A DNA stretch of 64,000 bases, from contig NZ_JADKPR010000005.1 of the NCBI RefSeq assembly GCF_015351475.1, positions 124,001-188,000 of the forward strand, written 5' to 3'. Made by a program: the position numbers and the translations under genes. Source of the DNA: Flavobacterium sp. HJJ. Its GTDB lineage: Bacteria > Bacteroidota > Bacteroidia > Flavobacteriales > Flavobacteriaceae. Of this stretch, positions 43,022 through 53,003 are shown piece after piece. Below the pieces are notes generated by a model. That model searched no databases and had not been told where the DNA came from. It saw only the letters and a list, made by a program, of their open reading frames with translations. Numbering within the stretch: the stretch's first letter is position 1; each line of letters begins with the position of its first letter.

Positions 43022-44258
43022 CGAAAAGAATAAGGACAAACTTATCCCAAATCTTTTTAGAAAAGAATCTGTAAAAATGACGGCAGTTTTATGTCGTCAT
43101 TTTGGCTTACAACATATTGAAGTAGCTGAAGATATTGTTAGCGACACCTTCCTAAAGGCTTCAGAAAGTTGGTTTATAAACGGTATACCTGAAAATCCAA
43201 AAGCTTGGCTATATACAGTTGCTAAGAACAAAACAAAAGACTATTTAAAACATAATAGAGTTTTTGAAGAAAATGTTAAGCCACAAATTATCAGCAAAGA
43301 TTCTGAAATAAATGAAGATTTTGAATTTAACGATGAATCAATAATAGACAGTCAATTAGCGATGATTTTTGCTGTTTGCAATCCTATAAATTCAAAAGAA
43401 ACACAAATTTCACTTGCACTTCAAATACTTTGCGGATTTAGTGTGGAAGAAATTGTAAACGCATTCTTAAGCAAAACTGAAACAATAAAAAAAAGACTTC
43501 ATAGAGGAAGAGCGGCTCTTCGCAAAGATAATTTTAAGATAAAGATTGTTGAAGAACCCGAAATAGTAGCACGAATAGAAACTGTTTTAGAAACACTCTA
43601 TTTGTTATTTAATGAAGGCTATTATTCTAAGAATAAAGATCAACTTATAAGAAAAGAACTTTGTTGCGAAGCAATTAGACTAACTTTAATTCTTACCGAA
43701 AATCAGCTAACCAATTTACCTAAAACCAATGCTTTACTTGCTTTGATGTGTTATCAAAGTTCACGCTTAGATACAAGAAAAAACGAAAATGATGAAATTA
43801 TTTTATTTGAATATCAAAATATAGATTTATGGGATAAAGCACTTATTGAGAAAGGAAACATTTACTTAACAAATGCTTACAAAGGAAATGAAATTTCTAA
43901 ATATCACTTTGAAGCAGGAATCGCCTATTGGCATACCACAAAAAACACAAACGAAAATAAATGGGAACATATTCTGAAATTATATAACCAACTTTTATTA
44001 TTTGAATATTCTCCAATGGCTGCATTAAACAGGACTTTTGCTTTTTCAAAAGTTTATGGCTCAGAAAAAGCTTTAATTGATGCAAAAAAAATTAATCTAT
44101 TGGAAAATAACTATTACCACAGCTTACTTGGTTATCTTTATAAAAATGACAATAAAGCAATGGCAGTAAAACATTTTGAAATAGCCATTAGATTAACCAA
44201 AAACAAATTTGAAAAGCAAGTCCTTACTGAACAAATCAAAAAAATCAAATTTGATTAA
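43008..44258 (+). CDS. RNA polymerase ECF sigma factor (ECF42-like, DUF6596)
   Basis: 416 residues. Sigma region 2 lies about 20-85 (HIEVAEDIVSDTFLKASESW... NPKAWLYTVAKNKTKDYLKH) and region 4 about 125-170 (LQILCGFSVEEIVNAFLSKTETIKKRLHRGRAALR). The C-terminal 240 residues are TPR-like helices (NEGYYSKN..., MAALNRTFAFSKVYGSEKAL...), the extension typical of ECF42 sigma factors, which have no classical anti-sigma factor. Partnered with the upstream DGPF protein. Its own promoter may be the TGTC/CGTC motif at 42608-42634. Confidence 0.9.
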   Translation: MTIINEKNKDKLIPNLFRKESVKMTAVLCRHFGLQHIEVAEDIVSDTFLKASESWFINGIPENPKAWLYTVAKNKTKDYLKHNRVFEENVKPQIISKDSEINEDFEFNDESIIDSQLAMIFAVCNPINSKETQISLALQILCGFSVEEIVNAFLSKTETIKKRLHRGRAALRKDNFKIKIVEEPEIVARIETVLETLYLLFNEGYYSKNKDQLIRKELCCEAIRLTLILTENQLTNLPKTNALLALMCYQSSRLDTRKNENDEIILFEYQNIDLWDKALIEKGNIYLTNAYKGNEISKYHFEAGIAYWHTTKNTNENKWEHILKLYNQLLLFEYSPMAALNRTFAFSKVYGSEKALIDAKKINLLENNYYHSLLGYLYKNDNKAMAVKHFEIAIRLTKNKFEKQVLTEQIKKIKFD

Positions 44259-44461
44259 AAATATAATGTAAAATCAAATGTCCGCTTTAGAATGAATTTT
44301 GCCCAAGTAAAATTTTCACAATCAAAGAAAACTACTTTTACTTTTTTTGTGGCAAAAAAAAAGACATTATCAGCAGTGGTAATATGATCGATAGCAGCTT
44401 ATTTTTTTAAATAGTGGCAATTTTTTTTCAGCATTGAATAATTCCGTTTGAGAACTTAAAA

Positions 44462-44477
44462 TTGACAGTACAGTCAA
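44462..44477. promoter_or_regulatory. Short inverted repeat upstream of the universal stress gene
   Basis: TTGACAGTACAGTCAA has arms TTGAC and GTCAA around AGTACA. It lies about 68 bases before the 44545 ATG. It may be an operator; there is no direct proof. Confidence 0.3.
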
Positions 44478-44544
44478 CTTTTATACTATTAAAGAGATTT
44501 ATTGAACAATTTTACATTCTTTAAATCTTTTAATAGTATTTTTT

Positions 44545-45384
44545 ATGACTCATCCAATAAACATCATAGTGGCTACAAATTTTTCTGAAACAGCTAATAA
44601 TGCTGTCACTTATGCCGCTGGACTGGCAAAAGCCGCAGGAGCAAAATTAATTCTTTTTAATTCTTTTTCTTTAAGTATTCATAGTGCAAATGCACAGATT
44701 TCAGCTGAGTCAATGCAGAAGCAAATTGATAAAAATACGGAAAGGCTTAAAGTTTTAGGAAATGATCTTTCTAAATTATTTGCTATTGAGGTGACTACCT
44801 ATTGCAGTTTTTCATTTGTAGAAGATTATCTTAAAGAAATTATAGATAAAACTAATGCGGAACTTATAATTATGGGGATGGCAGAACGTTCGCTAGAGCA
44901 GGATTTAATTGGAAACACTACCACTTCTGTAATAAAAAATCTGCAAATTCCGGTATTAGCTGTCCCTAAGAATGCTCGTTTTCAGAATGCAAAAAAAATC
45001 TTGTATGCTTGTGATACTTTAAGTTTGACAACAATAAAGAAATTCAGTGGTTTGTATAAATTAGTTGGCAGTCTTGATATTGAGATTGAATTGTTCAGTG
45101 TTGAAGAAAAATTAAGCACTTTAAAAGAGGAGCAAAGCGAAAAATTACTAAAATCGATTGCTAATGAAGATCTGCAGGAGATAAAATATGTTTATAAAAG
45201 TGTAAGAAGCAATACTGTTATTGATGAGATACATAAAGAGATAAAATCATACGGTGCAGACATTCTTGTAATGGTTCCTCAAAAATACGGCTTTTGGGAT
45301 TCCCTTGTTCACAAAAGTAAAACCAGAATCATGGCCGCTGGACTCGAAATCCCTCTGTTGTCATACCCAGCTTCTCAAAAGTAA
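44545..45384 (+). CDS. Universal stress protein, tandem UspA domains
   Basis: 279 residues. Two Usp folds: the first (about 5-145) has IIVATNFSETANNAVTYAAGLAKAAGAKLILF and ends with the nucleotide-binding loop MGMAERSLEQDLIGNTTTSVIKNLQIPVLAVP (G-x2-G-x9-GSS/T type). The second (about 150-275) is more degenerate (KKILYACDTLSLTTIKKF... GLEIPLLSYP). Such proteins bind ATP and help cells endure stress. Single-gene unit; a hairpin (45418-45443) follows. Confidence 0.9.
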   Translation: MTHPINIIVATNFSETANNAVTYAAGLAKAAGAKLILFNSFSLSIHSANAQISAESMQKQIDKNTERLKVLGNDLSKLFAIEVTTYCSFSFVEDYLKEIIDKTNAELIIMGMAERSLEQDLIGNTTTSVIKNLQIPVLAVPKNARFQNAKKILYACDTLSLTTIKKFSGLYKLVGSLDIEIELFSVEEKLSTLKEEQSEKLLKSIANEDLQEIKYVYKSVRSNTVIDEIHKEIKSYGADILVMVPQKYGFWDSLVHKSKTRIMAAGLEIPLLSYPASQK

Positions 45385-45417
45385 TTTAAGCGAGTATAAA
45401 TCAAATTTGATCTAAAA

Positions 45418-45443
45418 GACTAATCTGTCATTTCAGATTAGTC
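45418..45443 (+). terminator. Hairpin after the universal stress gene
   Basis: GACTAATCTG (45418-45427) pairs perfectly with CAGATTAGTC (45434-45443). It lacks a T run, so termination may be weak. Confidence 0.5.
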
Positions 45444-45520
45444 ATTCGGTGTGATAGCGAGCATTCAATGCAACTTTTAAACACTAAATTAAAGCTTATA
45501 AATAAAAAAATACACTTAAA

Positions 45521-46564
45521 ATGAAAGCAACAATTACGGCTGTAGGAGGCTTTGTCCCATCTTATATATTAAATAATGATGCAATTACAGCAATGGTTGA
45601 TACAACTTCTGACTGGATTGAAAAAAGAACAGGAATAAAAGAAAGACGAATAGCTAAAAATGATGATCATTCTACTTCCTATCTGGCTGTTGCGGCTATC
45701 GAAAATTTGATACAGAGTTATGAAGTTGATCCGCTTGAAATTCAAGGTTTAATTCTTGCTACTGCTACTCCAGATTATATACTTGCACCTACTGCCAGTA
45801 AAATTTGTGAGAAAAGCGGACTGCTTAATGCTTTTGGATTCGATATGAATGTGGCTTGCAGTGGCTTTTTGTTTGCTCTTGAAATGGGTGCTACTATGAT
45901 TGAAAGCGGACGCTATCAAAAAATAATTATAGTTGGTGCTGATAAAATGAGTTCGATTGTAGATTATCAAGATCGTAATACCTGTATTCTTTTTGGGGAC
46001 GGAGCTGGTGCGGTACTTATTGAAAAGGCAGTAGAAGGATATGGAATACAAAAAACAATATTAAAAACAGATGGCAGCGGAACAGATTCATTACTCGTTC
46101 CAGCAGGAGGTTCTAAGAATCCTGCAAGTTTGGTCAGTATTCTTCATAAAAAGCATTTTATCTATCAAGACGGATCGTATGTTTTTAAGAAAGCAGTTGC
46201 TTCAATGAGTGAAGTGTGCAATGAAGTATTGCAGGAAAATGAATGGACTAAAGAAGATATAGATTGGGTAGTGCCACATCAGGCTAATTTGAGGATTATT
46301 AAGGCGGTAAGCGATAATCTAAATATCGATTTTGATAAAGTAAAAGTCAATATTGAAAAATACGGTAACACAACATCGGCGACAGTGCCGTTATGTCTTT
46401 GGGATTTTAAAAATGATTTTAAAGAAGGACAAAATATATTGATTACTACCTTTGGTGCTGGATTTTCCTGGGGAGCTGCCTGTATAAAATGGGGAGTTAT
46501 GCGAAGGCGGAAAAACGAAAAATCTAAAGTAAATCAATTGCAGTCTGCGGAGTGTTTGTCTTAG
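45521..46564 (+). CDS. 3-oxoacyl-ACP synthase III (FabH-like)
   Basis: 347 residues of the KAS III family, which condense an acyl-CoA with malonyl-ACP to begin fatty acid synthesis. The nucleophile is in MNVACSGFLFALE (Cys about 112), His in WVVPHQANLRI (about 252) and Asn in KYGNTTSATVPL (about 282), a full Cys-His-Asn triad. A charged C-terminal extension of about 20 residues (MRRRKNEKSKVNQLQSAECLS) is unusual. It is not beside plsX or rpmF, so it is likely an extra copy. A sensor kinase gene follows after 37 bases. Confidence 0.9.
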   Translation: MKATITAVGGFVPSYILNNDAITAMVDTTSDWIEKRTGIKERRIAKNDDHSTSYLAVAAIENLIQSYEVDPLEIQGLILATATPDYILAPTASKICEKSGLLNAFGFDMNVACSGFLFALEMGATMIESGRYQKIIIVGADKMSSIVDYQDRNTCILFGDGAGAVLIEKAVEGYGIQKTILKTDGSGTDSLLVPAGGSKNPASLVSILHKKHFIYQDGSYVFKKAVASMSEVCNEVLQENEWTKEDIDWVVPHQANLRIIKAVSDNLNIDFDKVKVNIEKYGNTTSATVPLCLWDFKNDFKEGQNILITTFGAGFSWGAACIKWGVMRRRKNEKSKVNQLQSAECLS

Positions 46565-46601
46565 AATTTTCTACTTTCGCAAAAATATAGTAAATTAACC
46601 C

Positions 46602-47699
46602 ATGGATTCAAACATTGGAAAACAATCAGGAAAAAATTTCTTTTACAAATATTACAGGATTGTAGTAATACCTATTGTATTTCTGGTATATCTTTCTACT
46701 TACTACCTGCTGAATCCTTATAAGAATCGTGAACAAGATACCCTGCTTGTATTGGGCTGGACATTTGATGTTTTTCTGTTGTTAGCATATTGTGCAATTT
46801 TGACAGAGTTGAGTTTATTTGTAGGACGGAGTCTTAATTACTGGATCAGCTGGGATCAGAAACCAATTTTTAGGGCTTTTCTGCAGTTCTTGTCTATCAT
46901 TGTTGGGAATATATTATTGAATTATTTATTCTCTTTTTTATGGGCATACCTTTATTCCTGGAAGCCTCTCAACGAAAGTGAGCTTGTAATGGTATGGCAG
47001 TCTAACGTGATGGCAGCGATTTTGTCTTTTTTTATAAGTTTTATACATACCGGTATTTTTCTGCTGAACCGCTGGCGTGTTACTTCCGAAGAGGCAGCAG
47101 AGTTAAAGGTTAAAGCATCTCAGCTTCAGGAAGCGGTAACCAGATCTGAACTGGAATCATTGCGTTTACAGCTCGATCCGCATTTTGTTTTTAATAATTT
47201 CAGCACGCTCACAGAGTTAATTCACGAAGATCAAAATGAAGCGGCTTCTTTTTTAGAAAATATTACAAAAGTCTATCGTTATATGATTTCTAATCTTGAT
47301 AAAAATACCATAACGATCAAAGAAGAAATCGATTTTTTGAACTCTTATTTTTATCTTTTAAAGAAAAGAATGGGCAGTAAAATTGAATTGAAAATGGATG
47401 TAAATTCAGATCATTTAGAATTTCATCTGCCTCCTTTAACATTGCAGCTTTTAGTAGAAAATGCAGTAAAACATAACGTAGCCACAGAATCTAGACCTCT
47501 TACAATTTTTATTTATTCGGAGGGAAATAATCTTATTGTCAAAAATGCATTACAGATGACTACAGGAAAAAGTCTGGCTTCAACAGGAATCGGGCAGAAA
47601 AACATCATATTCCGATATAAAATTTTATTTAATCGGGAACCGGTCTTTTCAGAGACGAATGGTTTTTATATCGTGCAGCTACCCTTAAATATAATATAG
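46602..47699 (+). CDS. LytS-type sensor histidine kinase
   Basis: 365 residues. Four membrane helices fill residues about 18-150 (YRIVVIPIVFLVYLSTYYLL, LLLAYCAILTELSLFVG, FLQFLSIIVGNILLNYLF, AAILSFFISFIHTGIFLL). The HisKA-type (His_kinase) domain has the phospho-acceptor LDPHFVFNNFSTLTELI (about 192-208) and the ATPase N box LQLLVENAVKHNV. No large sensory domain, so the membrane helices may sense a lipid or drug signal. Two bases separate it from the regulator gene, so the pair is co-transcribed. Confidence 0.9.
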   Translation: MDSNIGKQSGKNFFYKYYRIVVIPIVFLVYLSTYYLLNPYKNREQDTLLVLGWTFDVFLLLAYCAILTELSLFVGRSLNYWISWDQKPIFRAFLQFLSIIVGNILLNYLFSFLWAYLYSWKPLNESELVMVWQSNVMAAILSFFISFIHTGIFLLNRWRVTSEEAAELKVKASQLQEAVTRSELESLRLQLDPHFVFNNFSTLTELIHEDQNEAASFLENITKVYRYMISNLDKNTITIKEEIDFLNSYFYLLKKRMGSKIELKMDVNSDHLEFHLPPLTLQLLVENAVKHNVATESRPLTIFIYSEGNNLIVKNALQMTTGKSLASTGIGQKNIIFRYKILFNREPVFSETNGFYIVQLPLNII

Positions 47700-47700
47700 T

Positions 47701-48453
47701 ATGAGAATTTTAATAGTAGAAGATGAGAGTATCAACGCAAGCCGTCTGAAAAGATTACTACTCGAACTGGAACCGGTTTGCGAGATTGTTAATATTATCG
47801 ATACCGTTGATGGATCTGTCGCTTGGCTGGAATCTAATGAAATGCCCGATTTAATTACAATGGATATTCGTCTGGCTGATGGAATCAGTTTTTCTATTTT
47901 CGAAAAAACGGCAGTTACCTGTCCCGTGATATTTACCACAGCGTATGACGAATATGCGGTTAGGGCTTTTAAAGTAAATAGTATTGATTACTTGATGAAA
48001 CCTATTGAAAAGAATGAATTGAAAACGGCTCTCGAAAAATTTAAGGCATTACCTAAAACTCAAAATAGTAATGATATCTCCGAAATTTTAAAAGGCTTTA
48101 TAAATAAACCTTCTTACAGGTTACGGTTTTTAGTCAATTATCGAGACGGTTACAAGAGTGTAAATGTTTCAGATATTGATTTTGTGTATTCAGAATTCAA
48201 AACTTCACATCTGTTTCTAAAGGATACGACAATTATTCCGGTTGCCCATACCATGGAAGAATTGGATGAAGAATTGGATCCTGATATTTTCTTTAGAGCC
48301 AACAGACAGTTTTTGATCCGTGCAGAGAGTATAAAGTCTATTTCGAATTACTTTAATTCTAAACTCAAAATAGAATTAAAAAGAGCGCCACAACAGGAAG
48401 TTATTATTAGCAGGGAAAAAGCATCACTTTTTAAAGTTTGGATGGATCGTTAA
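47701..48453 (+). CDS. LytTR-type response regulator
   Basis: 250 residues. The receiver domain (1-120) has RILIVEDES, the phospho-accepting Asp in DLITMDIRLADG (about 59), TTAYDEYAVRAF and the conserved Lys in YLMKPIEKNE. A LytTR DNA-binding domain (about 145-248) follows: YRDGYKSVNVSDIDFVYSE... FFRANRQFLIRAESI. Partner of the sensor just upstream. The next operon is the RND pump, a likely target. A hairpin (48591-48625) separates them. Confidence 0.92.
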   Translation: MRILIVEDESINASRLKRLLLELEPVCEIVNIIDTVDGSVAWLESNEMPDLITMDIRLADGISFSIFEKTAVTCPVIFTTAYDEYAVRAFKVNSIDYLMKPIEKNELKTALEKFKALPKTQNSNDISEILKGFINKPSYRLRFLVNYRDGYKSVNVSDIDFVYSEFKTSHLFLKDTTIIPVAHTMEELDEELDPDIFFRANRQFLIRAESIKSISNYFNSKLKIELKRAPQQEVIISREKASLFKVWMDR

Positions 48454-48590
48454 TAATATAGACTATAAGTTTCTGTTGAAAAATACTGCTGTCTTTTCAA
48501 GAGAATAAATTAAATATTCTTCGATTTTTATACAAAACAATTCAGTAAAATCTTGAGTTGTGCTATTCTTCGTTTCAGTCCTCAATAAAC

Positions 48591-48628
48591 ACGCTTGGGT
48601 AAGTTTTCGATATCCGCCTAAGCGTTTT
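48591..48628 (+). terminator. Hairpin terminator between the regulator and efflux operons
   Basis: ACGCTTGGG (48591-48599) pairs with CCTAAGCGT (48617-48625) with one wobble pair, followed by TTT. The pump operon therefore probably has its own promoter. Confidence 0.6.
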
Positions 48629-48678
48629 CACTGTTATTTTGCCATCAAATTCTATCTATTTAATTAAATAAAAGAAAA

Positions 48679-49821
48679 ATGGCAAAACAATTTTATCAAA
48701 ATTATATACCGCTGAAACAGCTAGTTGTTTTATTAATTTTCGGACTTCTTTCCGCGTGTGGAAAAAAAGATCCTGGAGCTGAAGCAGGATATGGAGCTCC
48801 AAAACCAGAAGTTGATTTTTTTCAGGCGCAGTCAATTACAGCTGAAGTAGAAAAAAAATATCCAGGTAGTATCGAAGGAAGCGTAAACGTCGATATTAAA
48901 GCTCAGGTATCTGGTTACCTTGAAGCAATTTATGTAAAAGAAGGCCAGTTTGTTACCAAAGGACAATCTCTTTTTAAAATTAAAGGCGACGTTTTTGCAG
49001 AACAGGTAAATAGCAGCCGTGCTACTTATAAAAGTGCATTGGCAAATCTAGCCAATGCAAAACTTGAAGTTGAAAAAATAAGACCTCTTGTAGAAGGAAA
49101 TGTGTATTCTGATATGCAGTTAAAAACAGCACAGGCAAACTACGAAGCTGCTCAGGCTCAGGCAGCACAGGCAAAAGCAGCTTTAGGTTCTTCGCAGATC
49201 AATGCTGATTTCTCTTTAATCAAAGCACCTGTAAGCGGATATATCAGCAGAATTCCAAATCGTGTTGGAAATCTTGTCACGCCTGCGGATACCGTTCCAT
49301 TAACTACGCTTTCTGAGATTAATACTGTATTCGTTTATTTTTCATTAAGTGAATCCGATTATCTTTCTTTTGTTAAAGATTCAAAATCAAAAAAATCAGT
49401 AAGTCTCATTATGGCAGATGACAGCGTTTATGAGCAACACGGAACTCTTGAAGTTGCCTCTGGAAACGTAGACCGTACTACGGGTACAATTGCATTAAAA
49501 GCCATTTTTCCTAATCCTAATAAAATACTTCGTTCTGGCGGTTCAGCCAGAGTAGTGCTTAATAATAGTTTATCATCAGTGGTTGCTGTTCCTATGGCGA
49601 GTGTAAAAGATATTCAGGACAAGTTTTTTGTCTTTGTATTAAAATCCGGCAATAAAGTAGCGATGGTTCCTATAGAAATTGAAGGAAGTGCTGGAGCCAA
49701 TTATTTTGCTAAAAGCGGTGTAAAACAGGGAGATAAAATAGCACTAAATTCTATTGATGTATTAAATGACAGTATGGAAGTCGTTCCTAAAGAAGCATCT
49801 AAAGCAACTGCTAAAAATTAA
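48679..49821 (+). CDS. RND efflux periplasmic adaptor lipoprotein
   Basis: 380 residues. A lipoprotein signal (LLIFGLLSACGKKD, cleavage before Cys about 27) anchors it in the inner membrane, facing the periplasm. The HlyD/AcrA-like fold follows: lipoyl half VDIKAQVSGYLEAIYVKEGQFVTKGQ, a helical hairpin (ANYEAAQAQAAQAKAALG), second lipoyl half SLIKAPVSGYISRI and beta barrel. It bridges the RND pump to the outer-membrane channel. First gene of a three-gene efflux operon. Confidence 0.93.
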   Translation: MAKQFYQNYIPLKQLVVLLIFGLLSACGKKDPGAEAGYGAPKPEVDFFQAQSITAEVEKKYPGSIEGSVNVDIKAQVSGYLEAIYVKEGQFVTKGQSLFKIKGDVFAEQVNSSRATYKSALANLANAKLEVEKIRPLVEGNVYSDMQLKTAQANYEAAQAQAAQAKAALGSSQINADFSLIKAPVSGYISRIPNRVGNLVTPADTVPLTTLSEINTVFVYFSLSESDYLSFVKDSKSKKSVSLIMADDSVYEQHGTLEVASGNVDRTTGTIALKAIFPNPNKILRSGGSARVVLNNSLSSVVAVPMASVKDIQDKFFVFVLKSGNKVAMVPIEIEGSAGANYFAKSGVKQGDKIALNSIDVLNDSMEVVPKEASKATAKN

Positions 49822-49850
49822 TTTTTGTTCAAAAAATAAATAACATTTTT

Positions 49851-52800
49851 ATGTTAAAGAAAATTATAGACAGGCCTGTATTGGCCACAGTTATATCTAT
49901 AGTCTTGGTTATATTGGGTATTATTGGCCTAACCAGATTATCAGTAACCAGATTTCCTGATATTTCTCCTCCAACCGTTATGGTGAGTGGTTCGTATCCG
50001 GGAGGAAACAGTGAAACCGTAATTCGTTCTGTAGTAACTCCGTTAGAGGAGCAGATAAACGGAGTTGAGAACATGCAGTACATAAAATCCAACGCCAGTA
50101 ATGATGGGACATTCTCTATAAGTGTTATCTTCAAACAAGGTGTAGATCCTGATCAGGCTGCGGTAAATGTGCAGAACAGAGTACAGCAGGCTACGCCAAA
50201 ACTGCCTCAGGAAGTGATTAGAATGGGACTTACTACTTCTAAACAGCAAAACAGTATGATTGTTATTTTCAATATTTATACAGAAGATAATAGCAAGTAC
50301 GATGAATTATTTCTTCAGAATTATGCCAATATCAATCTAGTTCCGCAGATGAAACGTGTTCCGGGAGTTGGACAGGTTCAGATTTTTGGCCAGAAAGATT
50401 ATTCGATGCGTGTATGGCTGGATCCAAGAAAAATGGCTAATGCCGGACTGGTTCCGTCAGATGTTACGCAGGCCATTGCTGATCAGAGTTTAGAATCGGC
50501 TCCGGGAAAATTAGGAGAAGAATCGAATGCAGCTTTAGAATATGTAATACGATATAAGGGAAAGAAAAATAAACCCGAACAGTATGAGAATATTGTAGTT
50601 AAAAACAATGGAAACAATATTTTGAGATTAAAAGATGTAGCCAAAATTGAATTTGGTTCTATTTCTTACAGCGGTAATAATTTATCTAATGGAAAAAATG
50701 CTGTAACAATGGCTATTTTGCAGACTTCAGGGTCTAACGCCAATGATATAGAAATTGGAGTCAATAAAGAAATTGAGCGTTTGCAGAAATCCTTTCCCCC
50801 AGGGATAAAATATGTGAATGTAATGAGTACAAAAGACAAACTGGATGAAGCTACAGGTCAGGTAAAATCGACTTTATTAGAGGCATTCGGCTTAGTATTT
50901 ATAGTGGTTTTCATCTTTCTTCAGGATTTCAGATCTACCATTATTCCGGCTATTGCGGTTCCGGTGGCCATTATAGGAACTTTCTTTTTCCTGCTGGCTT
51001 TAGGATTTACCATTAATATCCTGACACTTTTTGCGCTCGTGCTTGCCATCGGTATTGTCGTCGATGATGCTATTGTGGTTGTAGAAGCTGTGCACAGTAA
51101 AATGGAAGAAGATGCAGGTCTTACGCCAAAAGAAGCAACTCAGAGTGCAATGTCTGAGATTACTGGAGCCGTAATTTCGATTACACTTGTAATGTCTGCT
51201 GTATTTATTCCGATTGGTTTTATGACTGGTTCATCGGGTATTTTCTACAAACAGTTTGCTTACACGCTGGCAATTGCCATTATTATTTCTGCAGTAAATG
51301 CCTTGACATTAACTCCTGCGTTATGTGCTTTGTTATTGAAGAATAACCACAGCGGACATGGAAAGGACAATCACAAAACGGGTTTTAAAGAACGTTTTTT
51401 TACGGGATTCAATACAGGGTTTAATAATCTGACCAACCGATATATCAGCGGAGTTCGTTTTTTAATCAATAGAAAATGGCTGGCTGCGGGATTCGTGTTA
51501 ATCATTAGTGCAATTGCATTTATTTTGATGAACACAACTCCAAAAAGTTTTGTTCCTATGGAAGATGATAACTTTATCCTTTACAGTTTATCAATGCCAC
51601 CGGGAACAGCGTTAGACCGTACCAATGCAGTCATCAAAAAAATTGAAAATGAGCTTAAAACAGTAGAGGCAGTTGACGTACAGACCAGTATTACTGGATT
51701 TAATATTTTGAGTAATAGTGCGAGTTCTGCTTATGGAATGGGATTTATTAAATTAAAACCTAAAAAGGACAGGGGAGAAGTTAAGAATATTGAAGACGTA
51801 CTGAATATCATCAGTGCAAAAACAGCCACAATAAAAGAAGGTTCTGTTATGGCACTTCGTATGCCTCCCGTAGAAGGTTTTGGTATGACCAGTGGTGCTG
51901 AGATTGTGCTTCAGGACAGAATGGCGCGTGATCCGGCAACTTTAAAAGCAATGACCGACAAAGTAATCGGCCAGCTTATGCAGCAACCAGGAGTGCAGTA
52001 TGCCTACACCACATTCAGGGCAGATTTTCCGCAATTGGAATTGGAAGTTGATGAGGATAAAGCAAGACAAATGGGTGTGAATGTTCGTGAGATGCTGGGC
52101 AATATCCAAACTTATTTTGCAGGTGACCAGTCGGCTGATTTTTCAAGATTTGGCAAATTTTACAGAGTTAATGTAAAAGCAGCCGGTATCTTTAGAACCG
52201 ATCTGGATGCTTTTAATGAGATTTTTGTAAGAAACGATAAAATGCAAATGGTTCCTGTAAAATCCATGGTAAAATTGCGTAAAGTCTATGGTCCGGAATC
52301 TGTAAATCGTTACAATCTTTATAATGCTGTAAATATTACTGCAGTGGCACTTCCGGGATTTAGTAACGGGGAAATTATGGCTAATCTGGAAACAGTTTTA
52401 GATAAACTTCCATCTGATTATAGTTATGAATGGACAGGATTAAGTCTTGAAGAAAAAGCAGGAGGAAACCAGACCATTGCCATTTTTGGGTTATGTCTTC
52501 TTTTTGTTTTCTTCCTTCTGGCCGCCCAATACGAAAGTTATTTATTGCCTTTGGCAGTATTACTTTCTATACCAACAGGAATTTTGGGAGCGTTCCTTGG
52601 AATAAAAGCTGTTGGCCTTGATAATAATATTTATGTTCAGATTGGACTTATTATGCTTGTTGGTTTATTAGCAAAAAATGCCATTCTGATAGTCGAGTTT
52701 GCTTTACAGCGAAGATTGGCAGGACTTACTATTGCTGAGGCCGCTTTAGAAGGCGCCAAGTCAAGATTGAGACCTATTATTATGACTTCGCTGGCTTTTA

Positions 52801-53003
52801 TCGTAGGTATGATTCCGTTAATGTTTGCTTCGGGAGGAACAGCTTTCGGAAATAGATCCATTAGTGTAAGTGCTGCTGCCGGAATGTTCAGCGGTGTAGT
52901 ATTAGGAGTTTTTGTAATCCCATTACTTTTTATACTATTCCAATATTTACAGGAAAAAGTATCGGGTAAGAAAAATATAATTCAAATAGAAAAGCACGAG
53001 TAA
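49851..53003 (+). CDS. RND efflux inner-membrane transporter (HAE1/AcrB-like)
   Basis: 1050 residues, the normal size for an AcrB-type proton-driven multidrug transporter with 12 membrane helices and two large periplasmic loops. Marks are RPVLATVISIVLVILG at the N-terminus, SGSYPGGNSETV, the proton-relay aspartates in IGIVVDDAIVVVE (TM4), and GLLAKNAILIVEFA with the partner lysine (TM10). It exports toxic or lipid-like compounds across the envelope together with its two neighbours. The stop overlaps the next ATG by one base. Confidence 0.95.
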   Translation: MLKKIIDRPVLATVISIVLVILGIIGLTRLSVTRFPDISPPTVMVSGSYPGGNSETVIRSVVTPLEEQINGVENMQYIKSNASNDGTFSISVIFKQGVDPDQAAVNVQNRVQQATPKLPQEVIRMGLTTSKQQNSMIVIFNIYTEDNSKYDELFLQNYANINLVPQMKRVPGVGQVQIFGQKDYSMRVWLDPRKMANAGLVPSDVTQAIADQSLESAPGKLGEESNAALEYVIRYKGKKNKPEQYENIVVKNNGNNILRLKDVAKIEFGSISYSGNNLSNGKNAVTMAILQTSGSNANDIEIGVNKEIERLQKSFPPGIKYVNVMSTKDKLDEATGQVKSTLLEAFGLVFIVVFIFLQDFRSTIIPAIAVPVAIIGTFFFLLALGFTINILTLFALVLAIGIVVDDAIVVVEAVHSKMEEDAGLTPKEATQSAMSEITGAVISITLVMSAVFIPIGFMTGSSGIFYKQFAYTLAIAIIISAVNALTLTPALCALLLKNNHSGHGKDNHKTGFKERFFTGFNTGFNNLTNRYISGVRFLINRKWLAAGFVLIISAIAFILMNTTPKSFVPMEDDNFILYSLSMPPGTALDRTNAVIKKIENELKTVEAVDVQTSITGFNILSNSASSAYGMGFIKLKPKKDRGEVKNIEDVLNIISAKTATIKEGSVMALRMPPVEGFGMTSGAEIVLQDRMARDPATLKAMTDKVIGQLMQQPGVQYAYTTFRADFPQLELEVDEDKARQMGVNVREMLGNIQTYFAGDQSADFSRFGKFYRVNVKAAGIFRTDLDAFNEIFVRNDKMQMVPVKSMVKLRKVYGPESVNRYNLYNAVNITAVALPGFSNGEIMANLETVLDKLPSDYSYEWTGLSLEEKAGGNQTIAIFGLCLLFVFFLLAAQYESYLLPLAVLLSIPTGILGAFLGIKAVGLDNNIYVQIGLIMLVGLLAKNAILIVEFALQRRLAGLTIAEAALEGAKSRLRPIIMTSLAFIVGMIPLMFASGGTAFGNRSISVSAAAGMFSGVVLGVFVIPLLFILFQYLQEKVSGKKNIIQIEKHE

